DNA of 64,000 bases from Cacajao melanocephalus (GCA_963573385.1 CAUYLG010070452.1:124001-188000), one strand, 5' to 3'. Shown: positions 1-19,059, counted from the stretch's first letter. Notes: generated by a model from the letters alone, not told the origin. A program made the numbers and translations.

Positions 1-651
1 AAGTAACCCATTTTCTTACTCTTCCATGATGCGTGTTTTTGCAGTGAAGCCAGGCCCATGCGGATCTGTGTTTTTCCGCGGCTCTAGATTCCCATATGGA
101 ATGCACGTGGGATGCGGTGGTGCCAAGGCCAAGCAGACTGGCAGGGGCCAGCGTGTGACATGAGGGGCCAGCCCAGGCTCACTGGGACCTCCTGGGCTCT
201 GACTTTCCCCCTACGGCAGGACTCAGTGGTCCATCCAGCTTGGTGATGGCTGAAATAGGCCAGTGCCTTGGCAGGGGACCCAGGTGGGGTGAGGAGGAGA
301 TTCTCACACCAGCTGTGGGAGCTGGAACCTTCCAGAGGCTGAGACTATGAGGTGGACACTGGGCAGGGTCCCAGAGAGCAGCCACGCAGGTGCCTTGGAG
401 CATCTGGGGCCGCAGGCCAGCCATCATCTCTGCTTTCCCGGTGACTTAGTGCCTGCTCCAGAGACACCAGTTCCCTCCTGGTGTGTCACAGAGTCTTAGG
501 TGTATCGGCCATCAACAGGAGCCCCACCGAGCCAGCTTCATCTCCATGCACCTCGGATGGCCGAAGGGAGAGGGCAGAAGGGAGAGGGCAGGGGTGCAGC
601 TTGGCGAGAGAGGGGCAGAATGGGGGATGCTGAGCAAAGGTTAGAGCTGAG
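1..651. other. Intronic sequence of the ZNF gene, nothing recognised
   Basis: No coding exon, repeat or RNA gene is recognisable here. By position it is probably intron of the zinc-finger gene whose last exon starts at 1428. The open frames present lack splice context and family similarity. Confidence 0.5.
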
Positions 652-939
<288 letters not shown>

Positions 940-1427
940 GCTGGTCCTCTGCAGAGGGGGCCGCCTTTTGCGCTGTCTTCCAGAAAGGCTGTGGAGACAG
1001 AGCTCTCCAGGAGCTTTGGGGAAAAGACCCCCAGCGTCTCCACCTCATTTTCTCAGCACAGGATCCCTGCTGTGGGTTTAACCTTGGGTCTCATCCCTTC
1101 CTAGAGCTTGCCCTGTTCCTCAGCAGGTGGCAAATCCTGGAGGGAGCTGGAGGTCTGGAAGAGACGTTGGATGGGAGGCCTGGCCTTCGTGTGCTGCTTG
1201 TCCCCAGGCTCCTAGCTGGGGGCGGCGGCTTTCCTGCCTTTGCAGCTGTTTAGGGCTGGCGGTGGGGCATGGGCACCGCTCACTTGGTGAAAGGAGGTGC
1301 CCCGTCCGACTGGAGGGAGGTCCTGCTGGACGCCTCTCGGGATCCCTGCTTTCTCGGGGCAGGAACCTGCCAGAGGCTCCTGTCAAGTTCACTTACCTCT
1401 CTTCTGGCCTTCCTTTGTCGCCTTCAG
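940..1427 (+). other. Last intron of the ZNF gene, 3' part with acceptor
   Basis: The intron ends with a pyrimidine-rich tract and the acceptor ccttcag at 1421-1427. An open frame continues upstream to 1127, but that part has no family similarity and shows intron-like composition, so the coding start is placed at the acceptor and not at the first ATG in frame. Confidence 0.65.
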
Positions 1428-3748
1428 GAGCCTGGTTCTGGACGGATGACATAGAGGACCATGAGGAGGAAGACGACGAAGACTTCCTGGCGGAAGTGGC
1501 CGAGGAGGAGAACGAGCCCCCGGGGCTTTGGTCGGCTGCCTACGGCGTGGGGGACGTGCCTGGGACGTGGGGCCCCGACGACTCGGATTCGGCGCAGACT
1601 CCGGAGGGGTGGGGACCCGACCCAGGCGGCCTCGGCGTCCTGGCTGACGGCTCCGAAGCGAAGCCTTTCCTGTCCGGCCGGGAGCCGGGGGCGAACCTGC
1701 TGTCGCCCTGGGCGTTCCCCGTCACGGTGGCCGCGCCGGCCGGGCGGCCCGAGACCACTTGCGACGTGTGCGGCAAGGTCTTCCCGCACCGCTCGCGGCT
1801 GGCTAAGCACCAGCGCTACCACGCGGCCGTAAAGCCCTTTGGCTGCGAGGAGTGCGGCAAGGGCTTCGTGTACCGCTCGCACTTGGCCATCCACCAGCGC
1901 ACGCACACTGGCGAGAAGCCCTTCCCGTGCCCGGACTGCGGCAAGCGCTTCGTCTACAAGTCGCACCTGGTGACGCACCGGCGCATCCACACCGGCGAGC
2001 GGCCCTACCGTTGCGCCTTCTGTGGCGCGGGCTTCGGGCGCCGCTCCTACCTGGTCACGCACCAGCGCACGCACACAGGCGAGCGGCCCTACCCGTGTCC
2101 GCACTGCGGCCGCAGCTTCAGCCAGAGCTCGGCGCTGGCGCGGCACCAGGCGGTGCACACGGCTGACCGCCCGCACTGCTGTCCCGACTGCGGCCAGGCC
2201 TTCCGCCTGCGCGCCGACTTCCAGCGCCACCGGCGCGGCGGGGCCTGCGCGGAGCCGGGTGGCGACGGACCCCGGCGGGAGCCGGGCGAGACGGCGGCCG
2301 CCGCGGTGCCGGAGGACACCGAACCCGGGCCCGAGGGGCCGGAGCGGCCTGAAGCCGGCGAGGCGGACGGAGAGGCGGAGGCCGCGGCCCAAGGGAGAGA
2401 GGAGGCGATGGCGGTGGTGCCCACCCCCACCCCCAGCGGCAAGGCAGACCCCGCGCCGGACAGGCGCTTCCTGGAGCTTGGCAACGGCCTGGGGGAGGGC
2501 GAAGGCCCCTCCTCTCACCCGCTGGGCTTCCACTTCCCCGTGCACCCCAAGTCCTGGTTGCACCCGGACGGCTTCCCGATCCTGGGCCTGCCCGACTTCG
2601 GAGACCGGCTGCCAGTCGACGGGCGACAGCTCCCGGCGCCCCTAGGGGGTCCGCTTTCCCTGGTGGAGGGCACTGGGCTGGCCTGCGACCCCTTCGGCGG
2701 CGGGACCGGGGTCGGCGGAGGTGGCCTGCGCGCGTTCGGGCCCGCCGTCGGGGGACTGCTGGCCGAGCCTGCGCCGGCCGCGCTGGCAGAGGAGGAGAGC
2801 CCATGGATCTGCTCGGACTGCGGCAAGACGTTCGGGCGCCGCGCTGCGCTGGCCAAGCACCAGCGCTACCACGCAGGAGAGCGGCCGCACCGGTGCGCCG
2901 ACTGCGGCAAGAGCTTCGTATATGGCTCGCACCTGGCACGCCACCGGCGCACGCACACCGGCGAGCGGCCCTTCCCTTGCCCCGAGTGCGGCGCGCGCTT
3001 CGCCCGCGGTTCGCACCTGGCGGCGCACGTGCGCGGCCACACCGGCGAGAAGCCGTTTGTGTGCGGCGTCTGCGGCGCGGGCTTCAGCCGCCGCGCACAC
3101 CTGACGGCGCACGGACGCGCGCACACCGGGGAGCGGCCCTACGCATGCGGCGAGTGCGGCCGGCGCTTCGGGCAGAGCGCGGCCCTGACCCGGCACCAGT
3201 GGGCGCACGCGGAGGAGAAGCCGCACCGCTGCCCCGACTGCGGCAAGGGCTTCGGCCACAGCTCTGACTTCAAGCGGCATCGGCGCACGCACACGGGCGA
3301 AAAGCCCTTCCGCTGCGCCGACTGCGGCCGCGGCTTCGCGCAGCGGTCCAACCTGGCCAAGCACCGGCGCGGCCACACAGGCGAGCGCCCCTTCCCGTGC
3401 CCCGAGTGCGGCAAGCGCTTCTCGCAGCGCTCGGTGTTGGTCACGCATCAGCGCACGCACACGGGCGAGCGGCCCTACGCCTGTGCCAACTGCGGTCGCC
3501 GCTTCTCGCAGAGCTCGCACCTGCTCACCCACATGAAGACACATCGCGGCGCCGCTGCTGCGCCGGGCTCGGGTTCGGCCCCGGCCCCCGTGTCCAAGCC
3601 CGAGGCGCCCGCCAAGGGGCCGCCCAGCGCCGGCCCGGGGGAGCGCGGCAGCGCTCTGCTGGAGTTCGCGGGCGGCACGAGCTTCGGCTCGGAGCATCAG
3701 GCTGCGTTCGCCGGGCCCTCGGGCGCCTACCGGGAGGGCGTCCTGTGA
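1428..3748 (+). CDS. ZNF316: C2H2 zinc-finger protein, terminal coding exon (ZNF316-like)
   Basis: This is a probable nuclear DNA-binding transcription regulator. The exon opens after an AG acceptor in a split codon (reads GAWFWTDD) and encodes about 773 residues. Residues 7-30 are a strongly acidic run. Six fingers follow at about 112-273, then a Gly/Pro/Glu-rich spacer, nine fingers at about 461-705, and a 68-residue Gly/Ala/Pro tail ending REGVL. Most fingers keep C-x2-C-x12-H-x3-H and TGE(K/R)P linkers. Finger 6 of the first array ends H-x5-C (a C2HC variant) and lacks a normal linker. Fingers 1-6 of both arrays match one for one, as if a six-finger block was duplicated. No KRAB or SCAN domain is visible; the upstream exons lie outside the window. 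Fifteen fingers, the acidic stretch and the GC richness fit my recollection of ZNF316. The family is certain, the symbol probable. There is no in-frame stop before TGA at 3746. Confidence 0.85.
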
Positions 3749-5585
3749 GGGGTCTGGGGCCGACGGCAGCGCAGCCCTCGGGGCCACCGGCCCCTCCCCT
3801 GGGCGGCCGGCCCCTTGCTCCTCCGGCCCCGGGGGGCTGAGGGTCCCAGTCCTGGGTGCGGTGCCTTCCCTCAGCCCCCGCCCTGCGGCCCCGGGTCTCC
3901 CGCCCGCCGGGTCCCTGAGCTCGGCCAGAGACGTGAAGAGCAGCGCAGAGGCAGCGAGGCCGGGGCGCCACCCCCATGGAAACTGCGATGTTCCCTGGGT
4001 AGGCCCGGGCCGTGAAGCAGGGCAGTCGCTGGTGGGCGCTATTTATTTCATTCAGATTCCGACTTAGGCGGCCCCGGAAGCAAGGGAATTGTGCGTTTGT
4101 AACTGGGTGTGGCGGCGAGGGAGGGAGGCCGAGCCACCCACGTGGGCCAGCGGGATGCCTGGGAGGCCGGTGGGTTTGGCTGACCACTTCTTCCCATTCC
4201 TTAGTGGGAGATTTACGGCCTCCCAGTTATCCGAGTCTGTCCCGAAGGTTTTAAGAACTGCGCGTGCGAGGGGAGGCCTTGTAGGTTTCCAAAGGGCGGA
4301 GCTCTGGTGGGAAAACTTGAATCTTGTCGTCTGCGGATATTTATTTCCACCTTTTATATGGTCTGAAGAATCTAGGAGGAGAAAGAGCCAGATACCAAAC
4401 TTATGGCCGGGCGGACAGGTCGCCGGTGTTGACAGGGTCCCGAGGGGGTTTGAAGCCTTATTCTCTGGAGCCGCCTGCTCTCCTCTCCCCACGCTAGCAC
4501 TTAGGTCAGCCGGGCGCCAGCCCGTTCGGTTTTGGTCTCCGCTTCCCCTCTCAGTCCTTTGGTACTTTAACCTCCTTTAGCCGGAGGTGGCAAACTCAGA
4601 CATCCTCGGGCACCCGAGGTCCTCGCAGCCCTGAGCCCCAGCTTTCGTCTCTGGGTGAAAGGCCGCGTTCGCCGGCCCCTCGGGCAAACGGAGCAGGCGG
4701 ACGCCCGGCGTCCTTGAAGCCCAGCACTCACTTAGCTTAGAGCCACTGAGGTTGGTGGAAGGATCTTTCCCCACATCCCGTAATTAGGGCCCTAGGACAC
4801 CTGCAGGTCTTTTTAACTCTGCTTCTGTCATTACACTAGAACAAGTAGTGTTTCTGTTTAGAGTCTCATTTCACAGATTGGTCAGTGGAGGCAACCATGG
4901 CCTGGCAGTTTTCACGGTGGCTGTCCACCTCTGGGGGGTGTGGACCTGAGCCTTGGCTCAGTGACAAACCAGGCACCCAACTATGCAAGACCCTTGCCTG
5001 GTGGGCGCCCCACCCTCCGGACTGGGCCCATGGCAGCTACTGGGCAGGCAGCTGGGGTGTAGTTCATGTGAGGCCCCCCTCTCCTCATGCTTTTTGGGCC
5101 ACTATGAGTGGGGCCAGGAAACGGATTTTTGGTGCAGCTGCATTCCCTGATAGACCTAGTTCCTTCCATGTTAGTGTAGACATGGCCTTGGGGGCTGAGC
5201 CCAGCAGCCAGGCTGCCAGGGGCTGGGGGCGGGTAGGAGGCAAGGTAGTTGGTGGGTGGGAAGAGGGCCTGGGTGGTGGTGGTCAGAGTTAGCCTGGCTG
5301 GGTGAGGTTGTGGGGCGGGGTGGTGAGGAGGGTGGGGGTCCCAGGGAGGTGTCGGGGTGCTGGGTCACGGCCTCGGCCCTGGGTTTCTCCTCTCCCTGCG
5401 GGACGGGAGCCTCAGAAAGGGCCAAAGGCCAGGTGGGCTGGGGGGCGGGGTGCTCTGGGAATCTCAGCTCTACCCCTACATGGCCAGGATCTGCCACTGT
5501 CCCTGTCCCTCTTGGGCCCCAGCAGCTGCCCCGCAGCCGTCTGCAGGAGGGTCTGGCTTTAATAAAGAGTGGACAAATGTGAGCT
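3749..5585 (+). other. ZNF316: 3' UTR of the ZNF gene
   Basis: This is a CpG-rich, repeat-free stretch between the stop codon and the only well-placed poly(A) signal. Part of it (4174-4262) has a second copy at 6582-6670. No other coding frame in it shows family similarity. Confidence 0.65.
5561..5566 (+). terminator. Polyadenylation signal AATAAA of the ZNF gene
   Basis: A canonical hexamer lies about 1.8 kb after the stop codon, followed by a GT-rich stretch (gagtggacaaatgtgagc). Cleavage is expected near 5580. No Alu tail is nearby that could supply the hexamer by chance. Confidence 0.65.
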
Positions 5586-6477
<892 letters not shown>

Positions 6478-6495
6478 AGAGCCACCTAATATTTC

Positions 6496-6740
6496 AATAG
6501 TAAAAAAAAAAAAAAAAAGCCGGGCATGGTGGTATGCATCTGTAGTCGCATATACTTTGGAGGCTGAGGTGGGAGGCTGAGGTTTGGCTGACCACTTCTT
6601 CCCGTTCCTCAACGGGAGATTTAGGGGCTCCCAGTCATGTGAGTCTGTCCCAAAGGTGTTAAGAACTGTGCACCTGAGACCAGAAATTCAAGGCCAGCTT
6701 GGACAGTGTAGCCAGACCCCATATCTGAAACAAAGACTTT
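6496..6740 (+). mobile_element. Composite Alu-like fragment interrupted by a ZNF 3' UTR copy
   Basis: An A-run is followed by an Alu head (gccgggcatggtgg) to about 6581. Non-Alu sequence fills 6582-6670, and a degenerate Alu middle (cctgagaccag... cagacccc) follows to about 6735. The non-Alu insert matches 4174-4262 of the ZNF 3' UTR without gaps. Confidence 0.7.
6582..6670 (+). repeat. Duplicated 89-bp piece of the ZNF 3' UTR
   Basis: This segment aligns to 4174-4262 in direct orientation with no indels and roughly 80-85% identity by eye. Several differences turn CpG in the 4.2-kb copy into TpG or CpA here, so this copy looks like the derived one. Confidence 0.8.
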
Positions 6741-6822
6741 TGAGTGGCAGACAAATACTAAGACCTGGTTAAAAAATGGAGCCCCTTGAGTATCTTACAG
6801 TCTATTTAGAAAAGTTAAATGA

Positions 6823-8055
<1,233 letters not shown>

Positions 8056-8070
8056 AGCTGTATGGCCTTG

Positions 8071-8424
<354 letters not shown>

Positions 8425-8536
8425 TTAGAAGTCACACATCACCATTTCCACCATACTCTACTGACTGAAGGTGATTCAAAGGGTGGGACACAGACCCCAA
8501 TTCTCAATGGTAAGAATGTCACAAAATTTCATGGTC

Positions 8537-8824
<288 letters not shown>

Positions 8825-8940
8825 TATTATTGTTATTTTTTAAAGTACAAGTACTTTTATATTTAGCCCCCGTAGAGCCATCATGTTTGACAACCTAAAA
8901 CATAAACAAAAAGGTCTAGTTTTGTCAATGCAGCGATGAG

Positions 8941-10077
<1,137 letters not shown>

Positions 10078-10089
10078 CTACCTTGCTGT

Positions 10090-10200
10090 GATTATTATTT
10101 CACATTGCATGCCCATATCAAAGTATCTCATGTACCCCATAAATACATATACCTATTATGTATACATATACCTATTATGTACCCACAAAAATTAAAAAAG
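10090..10200 (+). mobile_element. L1 3' end fragment
   Basis: The stretch running from tatcaaagtatctcatgtac to acccacaaaaattaaa is the typical 3' UTR end of primate-age L1. The motif cctattatgtatacatata is tandemly repeated once. A related end occurs at 34,315-34,385. Confidence 0.65.
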
Positions 10201-10727
<527 letters not shown>

Positions 10728-10734
10728 AGGTCCA

Positions 10735-10818
10735 TCCTAGTCTTAACTAATTATATCTGTAATTACCTTATTCCCAAATAAGGCCATATTCTGATACACT
10801 GAGATGGGAGTTAGGACT
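10735..10818 (+). mobile_element. Tail of a medium-reiterated repeat
   Basis: The stretch containing cccaaataaggccatattct and gggagttaggactttgaca is the end of a common interspersed repeat. It is probably the same family as the element at 25,545-25,870. I do not name the family. Confidence 0.4.
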
Positions 10819-12600
<1,782 letters not shown>

Positions 12601-13150
12601 CTATAGGAGAGGGGATGTGGAGGTGGGGGTGAAGGGAATGGGAAGCAGGAGGGGATGTTGGCGGGGGGTGAAGGAAGGGGGAGGGGACATTGAGGTGGGG
12701 AGGAGGACGGGATATGGAGGTAGAGAGGGGGAGGGGATGTGGAAGTGGGAGAGGAGGAGAGGGGGAGGGAGAGGGGTTTGGAGGTGGGGGATGAAGGGAG
12801 AGGGGACGTGGAGGTGGGAGTGAAGGGGAGGAGGAGGGCGAGGAGCTGTGAAGGTGGGGGGTGAAGGGGAGGGGGGGAGAGGGGATGATGTGAGGGGAAG
12901 TGGGGTGTGGAGGGGAGGGGATGTAGGATTGGGGTGCGAAGCGGAGAGGGGAGGTGGTGCTGGTGACAGCAGGGCGTGGCATGGCACGGTTGGCGTGGTT
13001 TTGGGGAGAAACGGGTGTACCGTGGGGAAGCAAGGAGGGTAAAGTGAGGGTGGTACGTACTGTGGGAGAGTGGCGGGGGTGCGGGGGTAAAGTGGGGGTG
13101 CGGGGTGCTGTGGGGGAGGAGGTGTACCACGCGATGTGGGGGTCAATGGG
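12601..13150 (+). repeat. G-rich minisatellite
   Basis: Degenerate tandem units of roughly 30-40 bp built on ggggatgtggaggtggg and gtgaaggg run for about 550 bp. Units become more divergent after 12,960. The + strand is almost C-free with many GGG runs, so G-quadruplex formation is plausible. It ends at the CpG-rich promoter region. Confidence 0.85.
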
Positions 13151-13720
13151 GGCGGGACCCACACAGTTCCTGCCCCTGTGTGGGCGGAGCCTCTTGTCCG
13201 GCCTGCCTCTCGGCAGTGTAGGCCGGGCTGTGTGCGCAGGCGCGCGTGGCCTCGTGGGGCTGTCCGTGGGGTTCACTTGTGCTGAAGTGCTGGGGCCGCA
13301 GGTAAGCCTGGGGGCTGCGGAGCGGGTGCGGGGTGCGCGGGGTGGGTCCGGCCAGTCGCGGCTTCGGGCCCTTCGGACCGCCTTCCCCACGGGGCCGTCC
13401 GCTCCGCTCCTGGGTGGGGGTTCTGCTCTCAGCAGGGGGCGCCAGAGCAGCATCCAGGTTTCCTCGACTGGAAGCGGCGGCGGCGAGCGGTCGCCCGACA
13501 GGTGCGGAGGAGGTGGGTCACGGGTGTCGCGCGCTGCCCTGGGCCCCTCCTCCGCAGTGCCTCGCGTGGGGTCTTTGCCAGGGCCCACTGGGTCGGGGCA
13601 GCTCGTGGGCCACCTGGCTCCCGCCTGGGGCCTGCGGGCGCTGCATCCCACGGTTTCTGAGAACCTTGCGCGCTCATAGGCGGACTTGGGCCCTCGAACA
13701 AGGTTCCCTCTAAAGTGAGT
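13150..13720 (+). promoter_or_regulatory. CpG-rich promoter and first exon of a decayed KRAB-ZNF gene
   Basis: The sequence is GC- and CpG-rich, with a gggcgg element at 13,182-13,188 and tgcgcaggcgcgcg near 13,233. A donor gggccgcag|gtaagc follows at 13,301/13,302. The layout matches the short untranslated first exon of KRAB zinc-finger genes. No TATA box is visible. Confidence 0.55.
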
Positions 13721-13976
13721 TGTCCCCTAGGCTCTGCTGGACAGAGCGGCTTCACCCCGGTGACAAGGAGGGGGCTCAGGGACAGGAATCTCAGCGGGAA
13801 GACAACCCCTCTTTCTCCGAAGGGAGGCCCATCTGGGCTTCAGAGAAGGGACCAAGAGATGCTGAAGAGAAGCGTGTGATCCAGAGGGGCCCAGGCTTAG
13901 GAGAATTCTGAAAGACTCCGCAGAGAAAGGAAGCTGAGCGGAGGGTGATAGCAGGGGCCAGACTGAGCAAGCAGTG

Positions 13977-14071
13977 CCCAGGCTGGTCTCAAACTCCAGG
14001 TCTCAGGTGATCCTCCCGCCTTGGCCTCCCAGGGTGTTGGGGTTATGGGCATGAGCCACTTTGCTTGGCCT
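13977..14071 (-). mobile_element. Alu fragment
   Basis: Left-arm part of an antisense Alu only (cccaggctggtctcaaactc to gcttggcc). Confidence 0.75.
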
Positions 14072-14315
14072 ACTCAGTTCTGTGTTAAATGTTTCTGTGT
14101 TTGTGAAGTGGGACAAAAGTTGTTAAAGCAGTGGGAAACATTGAAGGTTTAAGCGCCATTAAATCATAGTGGAGTCAAAAAGGGATGTGGGGACGTTTCC
14201 CTCCTTTCCTCTTGTGGGGTCAAAGTTACCCAGTGGGCGTGTGGGAGTTTTTAGGAGGATTAGGTGGGTGCAGAGCCTGCCAGATCGCTCATTCTGTTTT
14301 CTCCTCTTCCTCCAG

Positions 14316-14380
14316 GTGTGCTGTTTGAAGAACAGGTTTCTATGCTCTTAGCCGAGCATCAGAAAATGAACAAACCCCAG
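14316..14380 (+). pseudogene. Start-codon exon of the decayed KRAB-ZNF gene
   Basis: A 65-bp exon with a strong acceptor (ctcctcttcctccag) and donor (ccccag|gtgagt). An ATG at 14,366 gives exactly five codons, MNKPQ, ending in phase 0 at the donor. KRAB-ZNF genes typically begin MNK or MNT plus a few residues and then splice to the KRAB-A exon. No KRAB-A or KRAB-B exon is found between here and the finger exon, so the start appears stranded. Confidence 0.55.
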
Positions 14381-14567
14381 GTGAGTTTCTTTTTTAGATT
14401 CTTTTTCATCTTTCAGGGGATTTGCTGGCAGTAGTTTTAAAAGCTACTTCCAGGTAAATGAAGAGTGAGAGGCAGCTGAGCACTGAGTAGTAGGCAGAGG
14501 TGGCTGCGTTTCCCTGTGGTCATGTGATCCTACAGCCCTCAAAGGGGAGTGGCAGATTTGGCGGATT

Positions 14568-15171
<604 letters not shown>

Positions 15172-15545
15172 CATTTGTCTTTTATTTTCCTAATCTGCAC
15201 ATAATTTTCACTGGCCACGAGAAGAAACAAACTAGTTAACTCCTGGGACAGAAAGAGTTCCTGGAGTCTGAAAAAATGTGTTTGAATGTCTTCATGGAGC
15301 GAAGAACCTTGCAGTGAACCTCCCTGTTGCCTGTAATTGTTCTTTGTTGGAAGTGGAGCGTAGAACTCGGTTTTATTAGGGGACCGGAGCAATATGGGCT
15401 TAGTAGGGAGCTTTTGGAACAGCTTTTGGAACATCTGTTTTGATCTAAGGACAAAACCTAGAAGCATTTGGAGAAATGAAAGAAATGGACTGCCTTTGAA
15501 ATAACTTTTCCTTACACTCTATAGATGGGACAGCAGATGATTCAA
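15172..15545. other. Non-repeat sequence, nothing recognised
   Basis: A minus-strand open frame of about 98 codons spans most of it, but shows no family similarity or splice sites. Confidence 0.3.
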
Positions 15546-15547
15546 AG

Positions 15548-15548
<1 letters not shown>

Positions 15549-15586
<38 letters not shown>
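15549..15586. repeat. (TA)n microsatellite
   Basis: About 18 TA units directly precede the T-run of an antisense Alu. Confidence 0.9.
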
Positions 15587-15868
<282 letters not shown>

Positions 15869-15904
15869 ATTCAAAGTCATATGCTTTGGTGATGTTTCTG
15901 CTCT

Positions 15905-16440
15905 ATCCATTCTCTTTTTTTGCTTGTGGTAAAATATATATAACATCAAATTTGTCATTTTAACCCTTAAGTGTACAATTCAGTGGCATTAATTATATTC
16001 ACAGTCGTGCAACCATCACCATGTCTATTTCCAAAAATTTTTCATCAATCTAAACAAAAATTGTATCTCCATTAAGCAATAACTGCCCATTTCTCCCAAC
16101 CTCTGGTAACCTTTAATGTACTTTATGCCTCTGTGAAGTTCCCTATTCTAGGTATTTTATATAAGTGCCAACATGAAATATTTGTCCTTTTGTGTCTGGC
16201 TTATGTCACTGAACATGACGTTTTCAGGGTTCACTCATGCTGTGGCCTGGGTCAGAGCTGTATTCCTTTTTGTGGCTGAATAATATTCCATTGTGTGGAT
16301 AGACCACATTTTCTTTACCTCTTCATTTGCAGATGGATGTTTAGGCTCTTTCCACCTTTTCACTGTTGTAAATAATGCTGCTGTGAGCACTGGGGTACAG
16401 GCATCTGTTTATTCATTCACATTTTAGGCTACTTTGTGTG
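15905..16440 (-). mobile_element. Antisense old L1 3' region
   Basis: Contains gtacaattcagtggcatt with caaccatcaccatgtctat, and later ggctgaataatattccattg. These are hallmark strings of old L1 3' ends read on the opposite strand. Confidence 0.65.
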
Positions 16441-17021
16441 ATCTTGCCATTCCCCGCCACCTCCCCAGTATGTCCTGATAAAGCCTAACCGCAGTCTCCT
16501 TGCAGTTCAGTCCAATGCATGTTTTTCAAACCTGGCCTTCCTAGAACATTCTGCTGCATTGGCATTGAACCACTTTTACCTTCTAGAAAGGCCCCTCTCT
16601 CTGATGTCTTGTGACATGCTTCTTGTGGCTTTATTCCTGCTGCTCAGATTTCATTGTCTTCCTCATTGTGTCTTCCTCCTGCTCATTCTCATGGCTTATG
16701 TTCAAACGTCCATCCTTCACTCCCTCGTCTTTTTACTCTGCCAGTCTTTCCTGAGCATTTCATGCCTTCTGTAGTGGTAATGATAAGGACAGGAGGCAGG
16801 GAAATTCTGGGTAGAAGAGGGTGGGTCCCTGGTGAGGGCCCCACTCTCAAGTTGAAAAGCCTGATACTGTGGTCCAAAATGAGAACTTACATCCTTGTTT
16901 TCCTGCTTGAATGTTGCCTCTTCAAGAATCACCCATGGCCCAGCCCGCCCCCAATCCCGTGCCCATAAAAACTCCAGGTTTTGTCTGTACAAGCCCTTTG
17001 TATTTCCATATACATTTTAGG
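16441..17021. other. Non-repeat sequence, nothing recognised
   Basis: Open frames on both strands overlap but are unsupported. It would be intron of the decayed ZNF gene. Confidence 0.3.
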
Positions 17022-17327
<306 letters not shown>

Positions 17328-17334
17328 TTAAAAT

Positions 17335-18180
17335 CAGCTTGTGTATATCTACAAAGAAAAGTTTGGCATCATGGTTGGAACTGAACCTGTAGATCAGCTG
17401 GGGGAGAATGGACCTTTTAACAATATTCATTCTTTCAATTCATGAACACGGTATATTTCTACATCTACTTAAGTCTTTAACTTATTTCAGGATTGTTTTA
17501 TAGTTTACAAGGTACAGGTCTGGCACATCTCTTGAATGTACCCCTATGTGTTTCCTTTTTTTGGATACTCTTGTAAATGGTATTGAATTTCAGTTTATGT
17601 TGTTCATTGCTAGTATGTAGAAACACAAAATTCTGTGTGTTGATACTGTATCCCGCAACCTTGTTAAACTTGCTAGTTCTAGTAGCTTTTTTGTAGGTTC
17701 TGCAAGATTTTACATGGACAGTTCTATCATGTTGTTTACAAATAGTTTTACTTTTCTAATCTGTATGACTTTTTGTTGTTTTATTGCATTGACTAAAACC
17801 GCCCATACAATGTTGAATGGAACTAAGATGGGACATCTTTGCCTTTCTTATTTTAATTTTAGGAGGACAGGACTAAGTCTTTCACCATTACCGTGATGGC
17901 AGCTGTTGGTTTTTCATAGGTGCTTTTTATTAGGTTAAGAGAATTCCCTTTTATTCTTAAAAGTGCTGAAAGTTCTTTTTTTTTTTTTTTTTTTTTTAAA
18001 TCATGAATCAGGTTTTGTCAAATCCTTTTCTGAATCTATTGATAAAATTGTATGGTTTTCCTTATCTATTTGTTAGTATCATATAAATTATGTTTGATTT
18101 TTAAATATTAGTCTTCACTTGGCACAAAGTTGTCCTAATATTATCTTACCCATCTTGTATCTGTGGAATTTCTAGTGATG
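17335..18180 (-). mobile_element. Antisense L1 ORF2 fragment
   Basis: Antisense L1 text is recognisable, for example caccttgttaaacttg-type, atgttgaatggaactaag and ttcctttctgaatctattga-type strings. It is broken by stops and a poly-T run at 17,976-17,998. Confidence 0.7.
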
Positions 18181-19040
18181 TCATCTCTCAACCCTAATGC
18201 TGGTAATTTATTGGTGCTGCCTCCTCCTCTTCTCTCTCTCTCATCAGTGTAGCTAGAAGTTTGAAACATTTATTGATATGATTTGAAAAAGGTGTGTGTG
18301 TGTTGGTTGGGGGTAGACTTTCTGGAGAACAACTGAGTTTTTTGTAGAGCCAAAGCTGAAAAGCAAGCTAGTTGAGTGTAAGAATCTTTGTCAGACTTGT
18401 GACTTGTGTTTGGGAATGAATATTTTAGAAGATATTTATTGTGGATTTTTGAAAGAACACCTTGAACTAATATAAATCTTATTTTATCTGTTGGCACATA
18501 GATTGTGGGCTTTATCTATGTAGGTATTGATCATCTGTTTTCTCTCACATCTAAGCCATCCTGTGATATTTCCCTGTAACATCCAGGTCTCTTGACACTC
18601 TGTTTCACTCCGTCTCCTGCTCATGATTTCTGTTTGGCTGACATCATTTTCTAGTTTCTCTGCCATGCATTGTCCTTAGTTAACTGTTCCCTATGTTTAA
18701 CAATTTCAGCTTTTCAGTTTTGAGTGTCATCTTTTTTAAATAGCAAATATATGTGTGTTCCTTGCTAGTTTTCCCCTCCCTTTTCCACTATAGCAGGTGG
18801 TTTTTATTTTTATTTTTTGGAACCAAGGTGAAATATATATTTGGGATTTCTTTCTAGGAGCCTGGGCCTGAAAATAGAGAATCCATGATATAATCACACT
18901 TACATAGGAAATGTGTTAACATTTTTAAAGTATATTTAATTTTTCTCATTTCTGGAAGTGCAGAAATTAAGAGACCTGATAAAGGGAAGCCAGGAAAATT
19001 GAGATAAACATTTGTGGTACACTTCACTCCTCAGTAACAA
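18181..19040. other. Sequence before the decayed finger exon
   Basis: No KRAB sequence is visible. tttctttctag at 18,848-18,858 could be the remnant of the acceptor of the finger exon. A (GT) run sits at about 18,292-18,304. Confidence 0.35.
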
Positions 19041-19059
19041 CACACACTGACTAAGAAGA

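Noticed and set aside
1127..1427. In-frame ATG extension of the zinc-finger frame
   Set aside because: A proper acceptor lies at 1421-1427 and the upstream residues have no family similarity. Translation through intron is unlikely.
1424..2563. Long minus-strand open frames of 270-380 codons opposite the zinc-finger exon (also 2642-3787)
   Set aside because: They are complements of GC-rich, repetitive finger codons, with Arg/Ala/Leu-rich repeats and no known domain. The + strand frame has clear C2H2 motifs.
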